Below, piece after piece: positions 21,346 through 31,630 of a stretch of DNA of 64,000 nt. The DNA is taken from the NCBI RefSeq assembly GCF_000315625.1, contig NW_005434632.1, forward strand, positions 420,899-484,898. Reading direction: 5' to 3'. Numbering within the stretch: position 1 is the first letter of the stretch; every line of letters starts with the position of its first letter. The translations under genes were made by a program, and so were the position numbers. This DNA is from Guillardia theta CCMP2712. Its lineage: Eukaryota; Cryptophyceae; Pyrenomonadales; Geminigeraceae. The notes below the pieces were generated by a model. That model ran no database searches. It was given only the letters and a program-made list of their open reading frames with translations, and was not told where the DNA came from.

Positions 21346-23973
21346 AAACTTGTCAGCGGCAGCCACCAAGCTGATGGGCTGCTGCTCAAAGATCCCAAGG
21401 TTTGTACTTTCCATGATCGAGTGCCAAATCGTGCGCTGAGGGGTAAACTGAGACAGAAGTTCATCAACCGGGTGGGCTGGTACTCGAAGGGGAGTAGAGA
21501 AGCTGGAGTGGTGTGCCAACAAAGATCTCTGGCGCTCAGAAAGGTGAGCCCGAATACTGCGGAACCGAGGAAACTCCGAGAGGAACTGAGCCGTGAGCTC
21601 CCGCTGGGCGGGGATGAAAAGCGCACTGCCCGACGTCCCAAATAATTCCGGCGAGGGGGTCCAGCCATTGTCGCACGCCTGAGGAAGCTCCGCCAAGGAG
21701 GTGTACGCCGAGATGCCCTGCTCCATCAAGTGCCTGTGAGTGTCTAAGAAGGCAGCCAGCATGGGGACAACATCCCCAGCGTCCGCTTGCTGCGGTTGGC
21801 GGATTCGAAGCTCAGTGTCAGAATTGATCCGGTGGAAAAGTGGCGGTGTAGGTAACATCCAATGCTGGAAGATGGCAATTTCACCCGCCCATTTGAGAAA
21901 CTTGGCAGTCGCCGACCAGAATGCGGTGTGGGCCACGCCCTCCTGCGGGGTGAACCCATCTCCTCCAGCACTATAAGGCAACTGACGTTTGAAATAGGCA
22001 AAGTGAAGGTCAGATGGAGGGGTGTCAGGGGCAGGTTGCAGGTCAGATAAACCCTCCTGTGCCTGGTTCTGTGGCCACTGAAACACCTTCGCCAGGAGAC
22101 GGAGATTCGCGACGTCAAAGCACTTGCACTGGGCAGCTGTCAAGGCCGGGGAGATTCCACGCAAGAAGTATTGGAGGGTGGGAACGTGGGTCGTTTTCAA
22201 GAGCTGCTTGAGACCCAACGCAATGGGAAATTGTTCCAACTGGGTCAATTCAGCATTGAGGGCATTCACCTTGGCAGTGATAAACTCTTGCTGGAAGGAC
22301 TGAGATCCTATCGGGATACCTCCAAGGATGATCCCCTGGCCGCGGAAGGCAAACTGCTGCAAGCCCGGGTACCTGCTGCAAATATGCTCTTGGATGGCTT
22401 GTTGCTGACTAGATTGAAGTTCGCACCAGGACGAGGAGAATATCTGCGAATCTCTGGGTTGAATCTCCAATCCTAGCTCTTGTTTTAAAGTATCAACCAG
22501 CGATGCAGTGGCCTGTGCGGCAACTGAGAGCTTTCCAATAACAGCCATGTTATCCGCATAGGCCGGGAAGACACAGTCGGGAAAGGTCTCTGCGACTTTG
22601 ACCAGGGAAGGGAAGGTGGTGTGCGCAAAGAGAGCCATCGCCAAGGGGTCCCCCTGAGAAACTCCCGTGGTGGCCGAAAAAGCCCGAGTCTCTCGCTGAT
22701 GTTTCAGAAATAACTTACCTGCCTGGCCATAATATTGATGAACATACGGAAGGACTCCTTGGGAAAAGTTTTCACAACGATGCTCGGGAGCAAGGAGGAT
22801 GTCAAATAGCCGTTGGCGAGAGATCTCATTGAAGGCATTTCTTGCGTCGATCATGATGATTACCGTGGGATCAAAATTATCAGACTCACCTTCGCCCTGG
22901 TCTGGGAATGGGTTGGCAAAAGAATAGGGTCCTAACAGGCATTCGATGGTCTTGCAGAATTTGAGGCAACCTTCCTCCAGACCCACGCAAAATTGCAGGA
23001 CCCGAGAGTGACTGAGGGTGAAGTGGCTCTCTAAAGATTTTCGGTAGAAACGACAGAAGATGCTAGACACAATCCTTCGCTCCAGGTCCCCTATCACAAT
23101 AGGTCGGATTCCGCTCTTTTCCACTGACTTGGCAGCAGGAATGAATCGCCCCCCTCTGGTGTATTCCTCGAGGAAAGCGCCCGAAGGGATTCCCAGCGCG
23201 ATCGGCTTCAATATGAGGTTAATGTATCGCTGTTTGTGATCATCATGCAGTCTGAGAATGTGTCGCAGGTGCTGGAACGGTCGCCAACCAAATTGATCAG
23301 GGGCCGAGGAAGCAGTGAATCGCCGCAGGAATTTCCCTACCTCTCGCTGATCTAAAATCTTGTCAAGCAACGAGACCGGTTCATCGGCGATGGCATCGTC
23401 GAGCTGAGCACTTAGCATTTGCCTTGAGGAGCCGACTGCGTCTAGGAGTGTTGGAGGAATGGGGTCCAGTCTCGTCGGAAATTTCTCACGAGTTTGCTGC
23501 CATAGCTGCTCAAATGGATCTGGGGAGAGGCCATGGCCCACAAGCGCCTGTCGAGCTTTCTTCATATCTCGATTTTGGTAATGCTCAACAGCCGAGAGGA
23601 TTTTCCTTTTCTCGAACTGCTCGCTCTCCATCACTGGCTGCTGCACGCCCTCTCTCGCACGGTCAGGTCCTTGTGGGCGACCTGCATTTTGACGGTTAGG
23701 TTGTTGGCGCCTACCTTGCGGTGCCCGCGGTCTCGTGCCTCGTCCCGACCCAGTTAGTCCCGCCGTGGGCTGCTGCGTGACATCCTGCGGATCTCCACCG
23801 CTGCCAACCGCTGGGCCGTCTTGGTCAAAGGAAACACCCTCTTCTAGTTTCAGCAATGTCCCCCAACGCCCTTGGAGGAAATGGTGGATACGGTAGCTCA
23901 CATCTCGGTTTTGTCGCGAGATTGCAAGAACTGGATTCACTCTCAGCAGGAGCAGTGGGAGACAATGCCACAA
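21325..23973 (-). CDS. Retrotransposon reverse transcriptase ORF (882 residues), probably inactive
   Basis: Long uninterrupted frame with canonical RT blocks: IRPIVIGDLERRIVS (block 2), VIIMIDARNAFNEISR (block A, first catalytic Asp), TTGVSQGDPLAMALFA (block B) and FPAYADNMAVIG (block C). Block C normally reads (F/Y)ADD; here the second Asp is Asn, which one G-to-A change (GAC to AAC) explains. The N-terminal ~200 residues are basic and Gln-rich, likely nucleic-acid binding. The ORF ends without the endonuclease, which continues in another frame. Substitution plus frameshift suggest a non-autonomous or dead copy, although 882 codons without a stop imply recent activity of the lineage. Confidence 0.85.
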   Translation of the reverse strand: MWHCLPLLLLRVNPVLAISRQNRDVSYRIHHFLQGRWGTLLKLEEGVSFDQDGPAVGSGGDPQDVTQQPTAGLTGSGRGTRPRAPQGRRQQPNRQNAGRPQGPDRAREGVQQPVMESEQFEKRKILSAVEHYQNRDMKKARQALVGHGLSPDPFEQLWQQTREKFPTRLDPIPPTLLDAVGSSRQMLSAQLDDAIADEPVSLLDKILDQREVGKFLRRFTASSAPDQFGWRPFQHLRHILRLHDDHKQRYINLILKPIALGIPSGAFLEEYTRGGRFIPAAKSVEKSGIRPIVIGDLERRIVSSIFCRFYRKSLESHFTLSHSRVLQFCVGLEEGCLKFCKTIECLLGPYSFANPFPDQGEGESDNFDPTVIIMIDARNAFNEISRQRLFDILLAPEHRCENFSQGVLPYVHQYYGQAGKLFLKHQRETRAFSATTGVSQGDPLAMALFAHTTFPSLVKVAETFPDCVFPAYADNMAVIGKLSVAAQATASLVDTLKQELGLEIQPRDSQIFSSSWCELQSSQQQAIQEHICSRYPGLQQFAFRGQGIILGGIPIGSQSFQQEFITAKVNALNAELTQLEQFPIALGLKQLLKTTHVPTLQYFLRGISPALTAAQCKCFDVANLRLLAKVFQWPQNQAQEGLSDLQPAPDTPPSDLHFAYFKRQLPYSAGGDGFTPQEGVAHTAFWSATAKFLKWAGEIAIFQHWMLPTPPLFHRINSDTELRIRQPQQADAGDVVPMLAAFLDTHRHLMEQGISAYTSLAELPQACDNGWTPSPELFGTSGSALFIPAQRELTAQFLSEFPRFRSIRAHLSERQRSLLAHHSSFSTPLRVPAHPVDELLSQFTPQRTIWHSIMESTNLGIFEQQPISLVAAADKFSSWIAG

Positions 23974-23985
23974 GCTCCGGATAAT

Positions 23986-24531
23986 CTAGGCTTCCTCGCA
24001 ATGCAAGTCAGGGTAACCTTGTAGCAGGTCTAACGTAAACTGTAGCGCACTCTTCCATTTATCAATCGTCTGGCGATTGGGGTGTTTGATGGTTGTAATG
24101 GAAGGATTACGAGCCAGGAGTGCCGGAAGCTTATGTGGTCCCTGTTGAGCAAAGAGAGGGAGGGCTCTGTGCCAATTCGACGTACCACAAGGCATGTCTT
24201 GCGGACGCAGATTATGAAAGTAAGCCGCTGCGCTAGATTGCGTGCCAGGGTCCTCTGGGAAAAGATTTGCCGGTTGAGGAGGGGGCGGTGGGGGTGTAGG
24301 ATTGACCGTAGGCTGATCGGTGGGTGTCCGCTGGGAGATGGATCGGCGAAATCTTGCCTGCTTCCGAGGTCTTTGGTTCCCCGAACCTCCTCCAGATCCA
24401 GCGGCGGAGGAGGCAAAGTCATCCTGCGGAGGAGACGCTGCAGAAAGAGATTGCCCTGCCAGCATGTCAGGAGTCCGTAGGGGTTCCTGCTGTGAGCGTG
24501 GCTCAGAGTCAGAGGAGCTCTCTGGGGACAC
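23986..24531 (-). CDS. Retrotransposon upstream ORF, Pro/Ser-rich
   Basis: A ~180-residue frame just upstream of the RT frame, ending LLQGYPDLHCEEA, 12 nt before the RT frame opens. It is Ser/Glu-rich at the start, has a Pro tract (NPTPPPPPPQPANLF) and a C-terminal helical part (TIDKWKSALQFTLDLL). No zinc finger is visible. The frame opens with GTG at 24531; an ATG (MARHKRPAVL) lies at 24638 in a different frame, so one more indel may separate them. It is either ORF1 or the N-terminal part of a single disrupted polyprotein. Confidence 0.5.
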   Translation of the reverse strand: MSPESSSDSEPRSQQEPLRTPDMLAGQSLSAASPPQDDFASSAAGSGGGSGNQRPRKQARFRRSISQRTPTDQPTVNPTPPPPPPQPANLFPEDPGTQSSAAAYFHNLRPQDMPCGTSNWHRALPLFAQQGPHKLPALLARNPSITTIKHPNRQTIDKWKSALQFTLDLLQGYPDLHCEEA

Positions 24532-24640
24532 AAGGCCTGTGTAGGAAAGTGGGACGACGAGCCCGGCATGCCAGTCAGTAGAGGATCAACAACAGAACTG
24601 TGAGGACGGAGGACGGCAGGCCGCTTGTGCCGCGCCATGA

Positions 24641-25574
24641 TGTCTCACAGTGATGATGGAAGTGAGAGCGGATCTTCACGCTTCCCTTGTCGCTGTTCCC
24701 TCGCTCTCGCCGTCACCACCGAAATGAAAGTGGCGAGTAGGCGCATTTCCACTCACTTACGCCTGTCCGATTGCCAGGTAGTAGGCTAGAATAACGAACT
24801 TCCGAAGTTCCGGAATCCGATCACGGTGCCCTGGCAACTTGTTTACTACTGGCAGGCCTGATTGAGGAGGGGCGGCTCATGTCGACCGGCCGATCCGGTA
24901 GTAGCATAACTAGGGATCCACACGACAGTGACCGTCACATATAAGTGATATGAAACTCCAACGACCCCTTGCGGCCACCACAGCCGGAGGCTCCGAGTCG
25001 GGGTACGGTCGCTGTCACCAGTCACTTTACGTGTTTCGAATCATTCGGTACCGTAGTAGTACGGTGGGTCCGTGGGTTTACATCATCATCTTAAAACATT
25101 GTCTCATGACACGCCAACATGGGATCCGATCATCATGCGTCAGGGTCTGTGTATTCAATCCTGATTCGTTGGTTGAAGCGGTGGAAGGTGAGGGGTACTC
25201 CAAAGCTCGATGTCCCAATCTTGGTTGGCGACAAGTTCCTACCAAGAAGTACTACTAGCTAGTAGTTTACTACTGTACCGGCGGTGCCTGTGCTTCCGAG
25301 GCTCGGACCGAGACCTTGTCGGAAGTTCCGCGCGTTCGGCAGATCCCGAAAAAAAACATTGAGGCTTTTTAAAAGCAGGTCATTGCGGAAGGATGGAAGT
25401 GATGAGCACGGGGAGTGGTTAGAGGCTCAAGAAGCAGAGCCTGGCAGACAGCTGAAGAGAGTATGATGATGACAGTGTGATGAGATAGATAGCCCCGTAG
25501 CTTGCACTTGTCAAACCTCATAATCCAAGAAAATGTTGGCTCACTGACTCACCTACAGGCATATCAGCGCGAGC
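24641..25574. other. Spacer, no gene recognised
   Basis: About 930 nt between the retrotransposon 5' side and the Zn2Cys6 gene. It holds short palindromic CGGAAGTTCCG-like blocks near 24800-24820 and 25320, and no credible reading frame. Confidence 0.4.
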
Positions 25575-27178
25575 ATGACCAAGATCAAGTTTGCTTGCAT
25601 ACCATGCATGGATGCGAAAGTAAAGTGTGACAACTTCCAGCCATGCTCGAGGTGAGGACCAGTAAGAGAGGAGGTGCCATTTGTTTTATCGTGTCGTGTT
25701 TGGAGTGAAGCGACTCTTTTCTCAACTTGTCATGTGATGGCGGATGCAGATGCGTCAAGCACAACGTGCAAGGGCTTTGTGTCAGACTAAGAGGAGCCAA
25801 GCCCTCATCCTCGAGGAGCTTGGTCGCTTGCGATGCGTGCAGAAGATCCAAGGTCAGGTGCGACGAGGGTCGACCCTGCTCACGCTGCAGGGCTCGATCG
25901 AGAGAGGAGGAGTGCATGTACGAGGATATGGAGCTGATCGTCATAGACGACGGGAGGAAGGATGAGGAGCATTTAGACCTTGTGCTAGTGCATGAGAGGA
26001 GGCGGATGGGAGAGCTATGGGTGGAGAGACCGCTGGACTTCTGGATCCGAAGCATGTCGTTCGACAAGCCGTCAGCTCTACGGGAGCAGATGAACTCAAT
26101 GGGGTGGCCGGATCGCGTGCTGGCGAGGCACTGGGAGTTCGGCTTCAGCTCGCAGGAGCTGATGAACACCTTCCTCTGTCTTCCTCCCTACCTGCAGCAG
26201 GTGACGCGACGAGCGCTGCATGCGGTAGAGATCATCGTGGCAGACAAGATGGAGAGAAGTCGGGGATGGCAAGACCAACTGCTGATGGAAGGAGGCGAGA
26301 CGGAGACGAAGCCAGACCTGGAGGTAGACCGAGCCTTCTACGACCAGCAGAGCTTCGGGGTGGTGAAGCAGCATCTGCATCCGTCGACGGGGCAGCGAGC
26401 GCACGTGTTTGTTTCCGATGCCACGTCGAGGCTTGTAGGACTGCATGCGGAGGAGCTGCTGGCGAGGATAGCAAACAGAGAGCTGTCCTTGCTCTCAACT
26501 GAGTTCACCTACTTCTGTTACGTGATGTTCGGTACCTGGTCCTTTGCAGTCAGACCGGGGCAGCCGATGGCCTTGTTGATGAGGCTTCGAAACTTCAGAG
26601 ACGAGACGGGAACAGAGTGTGTGGTCGCGAGGTTGATACAGCAGCAGGAGTTCGATAGCTACGGGCGACCAAGAGCGATAAGGACTTTCCTAGTCCCGGT
26701 GAGTCGAGGGGAGGGGAGAGAGAGTAGAGAGCTGAAGCCAGGGGTGGTGCTTGTTTGGATACAGGGGTCAAGTGAGGGTACCGATCTAACATCCCCTGCT
26801 TCCTGCGGGGCACTGCAGGTTGACAGGGAGGAGTACAAATCAGCTCAGGTGCCGTCAGACAGGTCGACTTCGAGTATCCAGAGGTTCTTGAACGCCGGAC
26901 GAGACTACGAGACATGGACCAACGACTTCGTGTCCGACCTGTACGCGGTGAGAACTTCTTTGGGGAAAGGGAGGGAAGGGAGGGAGAGTAGCAGCATGCT
27001 GACTGTGCACGTACGGTGATGACTGCAGGAAGAGACAATCCTTGGAATGCAGAAGTCGAAGGAAGGGATGGAGCGTCTGTACGCGCTAGGCAGAGAACTT
27101 GAGAGGATGTACCAGCCGTTCCTGGAGCTGGCGGAGAAGATACTGCAGGAAAGAGTCGGCGAATCATCATGTAGCTAG
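25575..27178 (+). CDS. Transcription factor with two tandem Zn2Cys6 (fungal-type) clusters
   Basis: Exons 25575-25651, 25750-26698, 26819-26947 and 27029-27178; phases agree and give 434 residues. Cluster 1 spans the first intron: CIPCMDAKVKC then DNFQPCSRC and VKHNVQGLC, spacing C-x2-C-x6-C-x5-C-x2-C-x8-C. Cluster 2, about 20 residues on, reads CDACRRSKVRC then DEGRPCSRC and RARSREEEC, with identical spacing. Zn2Cys6 proteins are DNA-binding regulators best known from fungi and also found in some algae and amoebae. The rest is a ~300-residue region with HVFVSDATSRLVGLHAEELL and FDSYGRPRAIRTFLVP, which might be a PAS-like sensor, and a helical C-terminus (ERLYALGRELERMYQPF). Cluster 2 has the basic RRSKVR loop; cluster 1 has MDAKVK. 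Nuclear transcription factor; target unknown. Confidence 0.85.
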
Positions 27179-27369
27179 ACAATGAGATCTGAGAACACTA
27201 CCGTACCGTTCGGTAAAAAGACCTGGGATGACTCGTGACCAGCGGCCCGGGGGGCAGCCCGGCTGAGGGCCGCTGACGCCGGTCACTGGGGTGTATCATC
27301 CACAGCTGCGGCTCGATCCACCACGGTAGACCGTCCCTCGGACACTCAGATGATTTGGGGCCTCTTCCA

Positions 27370-28250
27370 GTCCCCGACATGATCAGAGCAAGGCCTACTA
27401 GCAACGCCTACGCGCGCTCGGAGGACAACAGCCTCGACAACAACAACAAGATCTCGCTCACCGACCCCGTGCCGAGGGACGACGGCTCGTATCCGCCGTT
27501 GACCGACATCTCCGACATCTTCCAGCAGGTGGAGAACTACATCCTGAGCGGCGACGTCAGGCCTGGCGTGAAGCGGACGGAGAAGGCGCTCCTCTCCTTC
27601 TCGATGACTCGCTGGTGACCGACTTCCTGGGGCTCGGGTCAGCCTACTTCGACCCCTCCCTCGGGGTTCTGCAGCACACCCTCCCCAACCTCGCAAGTTT
27701 ACTTCCTAGTAAACTTAGAGACTTCTATCTTCTGCTTCTCTATCTTCTTCATCCTTACTTTACTCGTGTCGTTGACAATCTCTGTGTTGTGTATACAACA
27801 CTCCTCCTTCTTCAACGCCGAGCTCGACCGCATCCTCGGGCCCGTGCTGCACCCGGACGAGGAGCTGGCGGACTGGGGCTACCTGGGCCTGCAGTACGAG
27901 TACAGTGACGGTGCCTTCGAGTCAGGCTACGCCTCCCTGGCCGAACTGGCCTCGGCAGCATTCGCCAGACCCGCTGTCTCAACGTGAACTTCAACACGAC
28001 CGAGCCCGGCGTCTCACAGAACCTGGTCTCGCCGCAGGTTGAGCTCTGCGCGCAGGACGGGAGCTGCGAAGTAACTGCTATCATTTTGCTCCCAAGCGTC
28101 TCATCAGCTGAGAAACATCTCGATAAACTCGGAACTTCGCTGCATCAGGAATTGGGATTAGTCAAATTAAAATTACGATCAGTCAAATTAAAATTACGAT
28201 CAGTCAAATTAAAATTGGGTGCCGACGGCAGAAAACTTTAGTCGTACAAT
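27370..28250 (+). pseudogene. Probable decayed coding region (unknown family)
   Basis: Protein-like sequence in shifting frames: SLDNNNKISLTDPVPRDDG and DISDIFQQVENYILSGDVRP in one frame to about 27595, then DDSLVTDFLGLGSAYFDPSL in another from about 27605, then LDRILGPVLHPDEELADWGY to 27984 after a possible intron, and FNTTEPGVSQNLVSPQVELC beyond. No splice site explains the first shift, so a frameshift is likely. The family is not recognised. Alternatively it is an intact gene whose introns I could not place. Confidence 0.35.
28161..28219. repeat. 21-bp tandem repeat, three copies
   Basis: Units begin GTCAAATTAAAATT at 28161, 28182 and 28203. The 21-bp period would encode a seven-residue repeat (SVKLKLR) in one frame, but this lies at the end of the decayed coding region and need not be translated. 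Confidence 0.9.
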
Positions 28251-28339
28251 TTCAGCGAGAACAACAAGAGAATTCGAATGTGCAGGATGCACAATTATAT
28301 ATCACCAGCAACACGGACTTGGCTCGTTCTTTCTAGCAG

Positions 28340-28690
28340 CTTGAATTGAATCCTGATCATCGATATCTTACGTGCTTTATTACAAAGTTGCGAAAAATCG
28401 AGTTTACGAAACTTCCATTTGGTTTAATTCATTCTGATAATCAGTTTCAAAAATTCTCAGAGAATGTATTGACTGGAATTGACAAGTGTTTCTTAGTGTT
28501 ATGTTGACGATGTAGTGATGGTCTCATATGGTACACTGGAGCATCACAAGCAATTGATTCATTGCTCGTTGTTGCAATCAATTGCTCATGTTGCGCTTTC
28601 GAGAGGAGAAATTGTTCGTCAAAAAGAAAAAGTGTTATTAGGAGATAAAATCTCCTAATTTCTGAATTTCTTAGGTTTCAGAATCCTCTC
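28340..28690 (+). mobile_element. Ty3/gypsy-type reverse transcriptase remnant
   Basis: An AT-rich island translating, in two frames, to an RT core: a TKLPFGL block, then a frameshift, then YVDDVVMVS, a helical stretch with EHHKQLIHCSLLQ, and finally NFLGFRI. The order (PFG(L/M), YVDD, EH..L, FLGF) is diagnostic of Ty3/gypsy elements. At least one frameshift lies between PFGL and YVDD (about 28500), and a stop interrupts the region before FLGF, so it is a dead fragment. No LTRs or integrase were found nearby. Confidence 0.75.
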
Positions 28691-28699
28691 AGCGATTTA

Positions 28700-29399
28700 C
28701 GCCACCTACACCGATGTCCCGCTCAGCCCGGCTGGCTCCCAGTGAACGAGTCGGGCAGTGTGCCAGGCTCAGTCCGGACGGAGTCGTGAGCCGCGCGGCC
28801 CGGCCGCCGGCCACCCCCGCGGCCGGGGCCCGGGCGGCCCGGAAACTGTCGGAACTGAAGTTGCCCGGGCCTACCCGGACTTGACAGTAGACATCTGGGG
28901 CCTCTCCCAGTGAAGGGGCAGCATGGCGGTGAGGATGAGCCGAGACGGAGCCGACCGTGCCATGGAAGATGAGAGCGATGGAGAGGGAGGGGACCTGAAG
29001 GAAGGGGAAGAAGGAGAGGAAGGGAGAGGGAGAGGGAGAGGGAGAGGAATGAACGGGGATAGGCAAAGGAAGGAAGAGGAAGGGAGAGGAATGAACAGGG
29101 ATAGGCAAACGAAGGAAGAGGATAGGAAGCAAAGAGGAGAGGAACGGAAGAGAAGAAGAGAACGCTGAAGCAGTTGACATACATGCAAAGAGATCGTCAA
29201 GAAGGAGAGAAGAGAAGAAAGAGAGATAAGAAGCGGTTTCCAAGCTAGCTGCGATCAAAGTTGATGAATGACGAGAAGAGCAACAAACTGATTGATAGGA
29301 CAAGATATGATGAACACGGCATTACTGTCGTTCTGACACTTCCTTCAGCTTTCATGCACGAGGATGGATTGAGTTCAAAGAAATGATCGCGTAAACAAG
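28700..29399. other. GC-rich then purine-rich spacer
   Basis: 28720-28880 is GC-rich with CCGGG-type palindromes, resembling the spacers at 19900 and 60800. 28980-29160 is a degenerate GGAGAGG purine tract. Open frames here are low-complexity Ser/Leu/Pro or Arg/Glu/Gly products and are not called. It contains the promoter side of the Rh-family gene. Confidence 0.4.
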
Positions 29400-31570
29400 A
29401 TGGGACTACGTTTCAACTTCTTTGCATGCAATCTTCTGATTATACAAACTCTGATAATCATAGCTTATGGCATCATGACAAGACACGATGGGTATGGCAC
29501 ACAGCAGAAGATTGATCCGGCCAGGCAAGCGCAGCTCGATCAAGCTCAAGGTCTGTACCTCTTGTTCCCGTTGCACTTGCTAGGTCACGCGCTGCTAACA
29601 GCTCTCCGCCCACCCACGCCTGCTCCCCAAGAGTCTGAGTACGGTCAGCCCGACATGCCCTTCATGTTCGGTTCGTGTGACCAAGACTTGACGTCTCCCT
29701 CATGACTCGTGCCTCAGATTTGAACATGTATACCTTCCTCGGCATGTGCCTCACCATGACGTTCCTGAGGAAATACGCCTACACCTCTCTCACCATGTCC
29801 TTCTTGATGAGCTGCCTGGCGCAAGAGTGGTGCTCGCTCTTGCTGCAATGGATCGACGCCTCCTACTGTGAGAGCTTGAAAACCAAGTTTGCGCTGGTTG
29901 GATGTCCGTACAGTAAGAACCCAAGTCTCACTCAGGTATCGCCAAGAAGAAGCTTCGCTTCTGTCTCAAGTTTCTTGCTTCACAGTTTGAAAACTATCAA
30001 CGTACACGCGCCTGCACGTGCAGTGGACTATCAAGCATAAATGGCTTGCCGCCTTTAGCCCTCCAGATTTCAGGTGAGATGCAGTCGGGTCAAGCAGATA
30101 GTCCTGACACCTTGTCAAAAGATTTCTTGAAGGGTCAGTATGGAGTTGTTGCTGTCTTGGTCTCCTACGGTGCCCTATTGGGGAAGGTCCTTCTATCTGC
30201 AAAACCAAGATTTTGCTCTCCTCTGACGTACCGTCGACGACTGTAGGTGAATCCGCAGCAGATGATGCTGATAGTTGTCATCAACGTTGGAGCCTATTGC
30301 GGGAACAAGTTCTTAAGCGTCGATTATCGAGGAGGCGTAGACAACACTGGGAGGTAGGCGCTAGATCTCGAAGCCTTGTAGGAGCCTTCTGAACTTGGGC
30401 CTAGTCTTTACACCACCCACATCTTTGGAGCTGCTTATGGTATCGGATGTGCCATCGTCGTATCAGGCAAAGGTCTGAGCAAGAACCCGGACAACTCATC
30501 GCGATATCAGAGCAACAATTACGCCATCCTGGGTGCGACGAAGTGTCTTCAAGTGACGTCGCGATGCCCTGACGACGACGTTGCAGGGTCTCTGTTCATG
30601 TTTGTGACGTTCCCTTCCTTCAACTCCTACTGGGCCCCTGCCTCCTTGAGGGTGTTCGTGGCGACCAACACGTTCGCTGCTATGATGGCGGGAGGAATGT
30701 TCAACTTCATATGGGCAAATTTGGTCTACCCTGAGGGCCCTACAGTCATGCACCTCCAAGACGGAGTACTTGCGGGTAGGCTGAGCCCCCCCCTTCCCTG
30801 CCTCCCATAGAACCTGACTTGTGCCGACCCCTCCTCCTTCCTCTCCTCCCTAGAGCCCTTGACTCTTGACACTCCGTGCAGCTGGAGTAGCCGCGTCGAC
30901 TCCAGCGTGTATGTTCATCGATCCAGTGTTTATGATGTTGGTCGGTGCTGGTACGACGACGAAGGCATCTGCTGGAGGTTGAGACTGACAGTCATGGCAG
31001 GGGGAACGCTGTTAGCAACCCTCTCGTTCCATTACCTGCAGCCCATCATCGCGGATCAGGACACACAGGGGATCGCGAGCCTGCACCTGATCCCTGGGCT
31101 CTGGGGGGCGACGGTTATGATCTTTGTGTGCATCTTTGGGATCGACAACAACACTGTGGTGCGTCTCATGGAGCAACAAGAGTTATCACTCTCCCTGCTC
31201 AACCTGCTGCAGACGCTCCGGAACGCGGACCTGATTGACACCATCATGCCGCATTACGGAGACAAATGGGCTTCGACCGAGACGCAGACCATCATCGTTG
31301 CTTTCAGCATCTTCGTCGGAGGATTGTCAGGAGCAGCTACGGGAGTCGTTGCCAAGCTAACATGTTCGAAGTCAATCTTTCATTACAAGAGCACTGACTC
31401 TTGTTGGTTCACAGCAAAAATCTCCATTGGAGGAAGCTATTCGGATCATGGTGACATATGGTGACTGCCGAGGAAAATTCCGCTGACATGTGCTTGTCGC
31501 AGTTTTCTGGATCGTTCCAGACGACTTCACTCACATCGGTGAGGATGATGCTGGCGAGAAGGTTCTGTAG
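29400..31570 (+). CDS. Rh-family (Rhesus-like) ammonia/ammonium channel, multi-exon
   Basis: Begins MGLRFNFFACNLLIIQTLII, a first membrane helix. Later exons give NMYTFLGMCLTMTFLRKYAY, VSYGALLGKV then NPQQMMLIVVINVGAYCGNK, HIFGAAYGIGCAIV (first pore-His region, normally IHTFGAYFG), SLFMFVTFPSFNSYW (the Rh signature WPSFNS), HLQDGVLAGGVAAS and ASLHLIPGLWGATVMI (second His, normally HGIPG). These place it in the Rh branch of the Amt/Mep/Rh superfamily, which conducts NH3 and possibly CO2 across membranes. The C-terminal exon ends FWIVPDDFTHIGEDDAGEKVL at the stop at 31570. Introns are short and not all delimited; in particular 30340-30410 and 30770-30900 are ambiguous. The helicase gene on the opposite strand ends 61 nt downstream. 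Confidence 0.85.
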
Positions 31571-31630
31571 AAGAAAGCAATCTTATCGAGAGCTGGCCAA
31601 CCCTCCCGTCCTTGACGTCTGGCGCTCTAT

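Larger units (their letters stand above)
20430..24640 (-). mobile_element. Non-LTR retrotransposon with restriction-like endonuclease
   Basis: A minus-strand element with an upstream Pro-rich ORF (23986-24531), a reverse transcriptase ORF (21325-23973) and a C-terminal zinc-knuckle/endonuclease region in another frame (20592 to about 21340). No long terminal repeats flank it, and its 3' tail (20430-20600) recurs at 39057-39250 and 41573-41710 in shortened copies. Domain order RT, CCHC-like knuckle, then PD-(D/E)xK-like endonuclease is that of R2/Hero-type site-specific elements. The exact 5' end and target-site duplication could not be seen. Confidence 0.8.
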
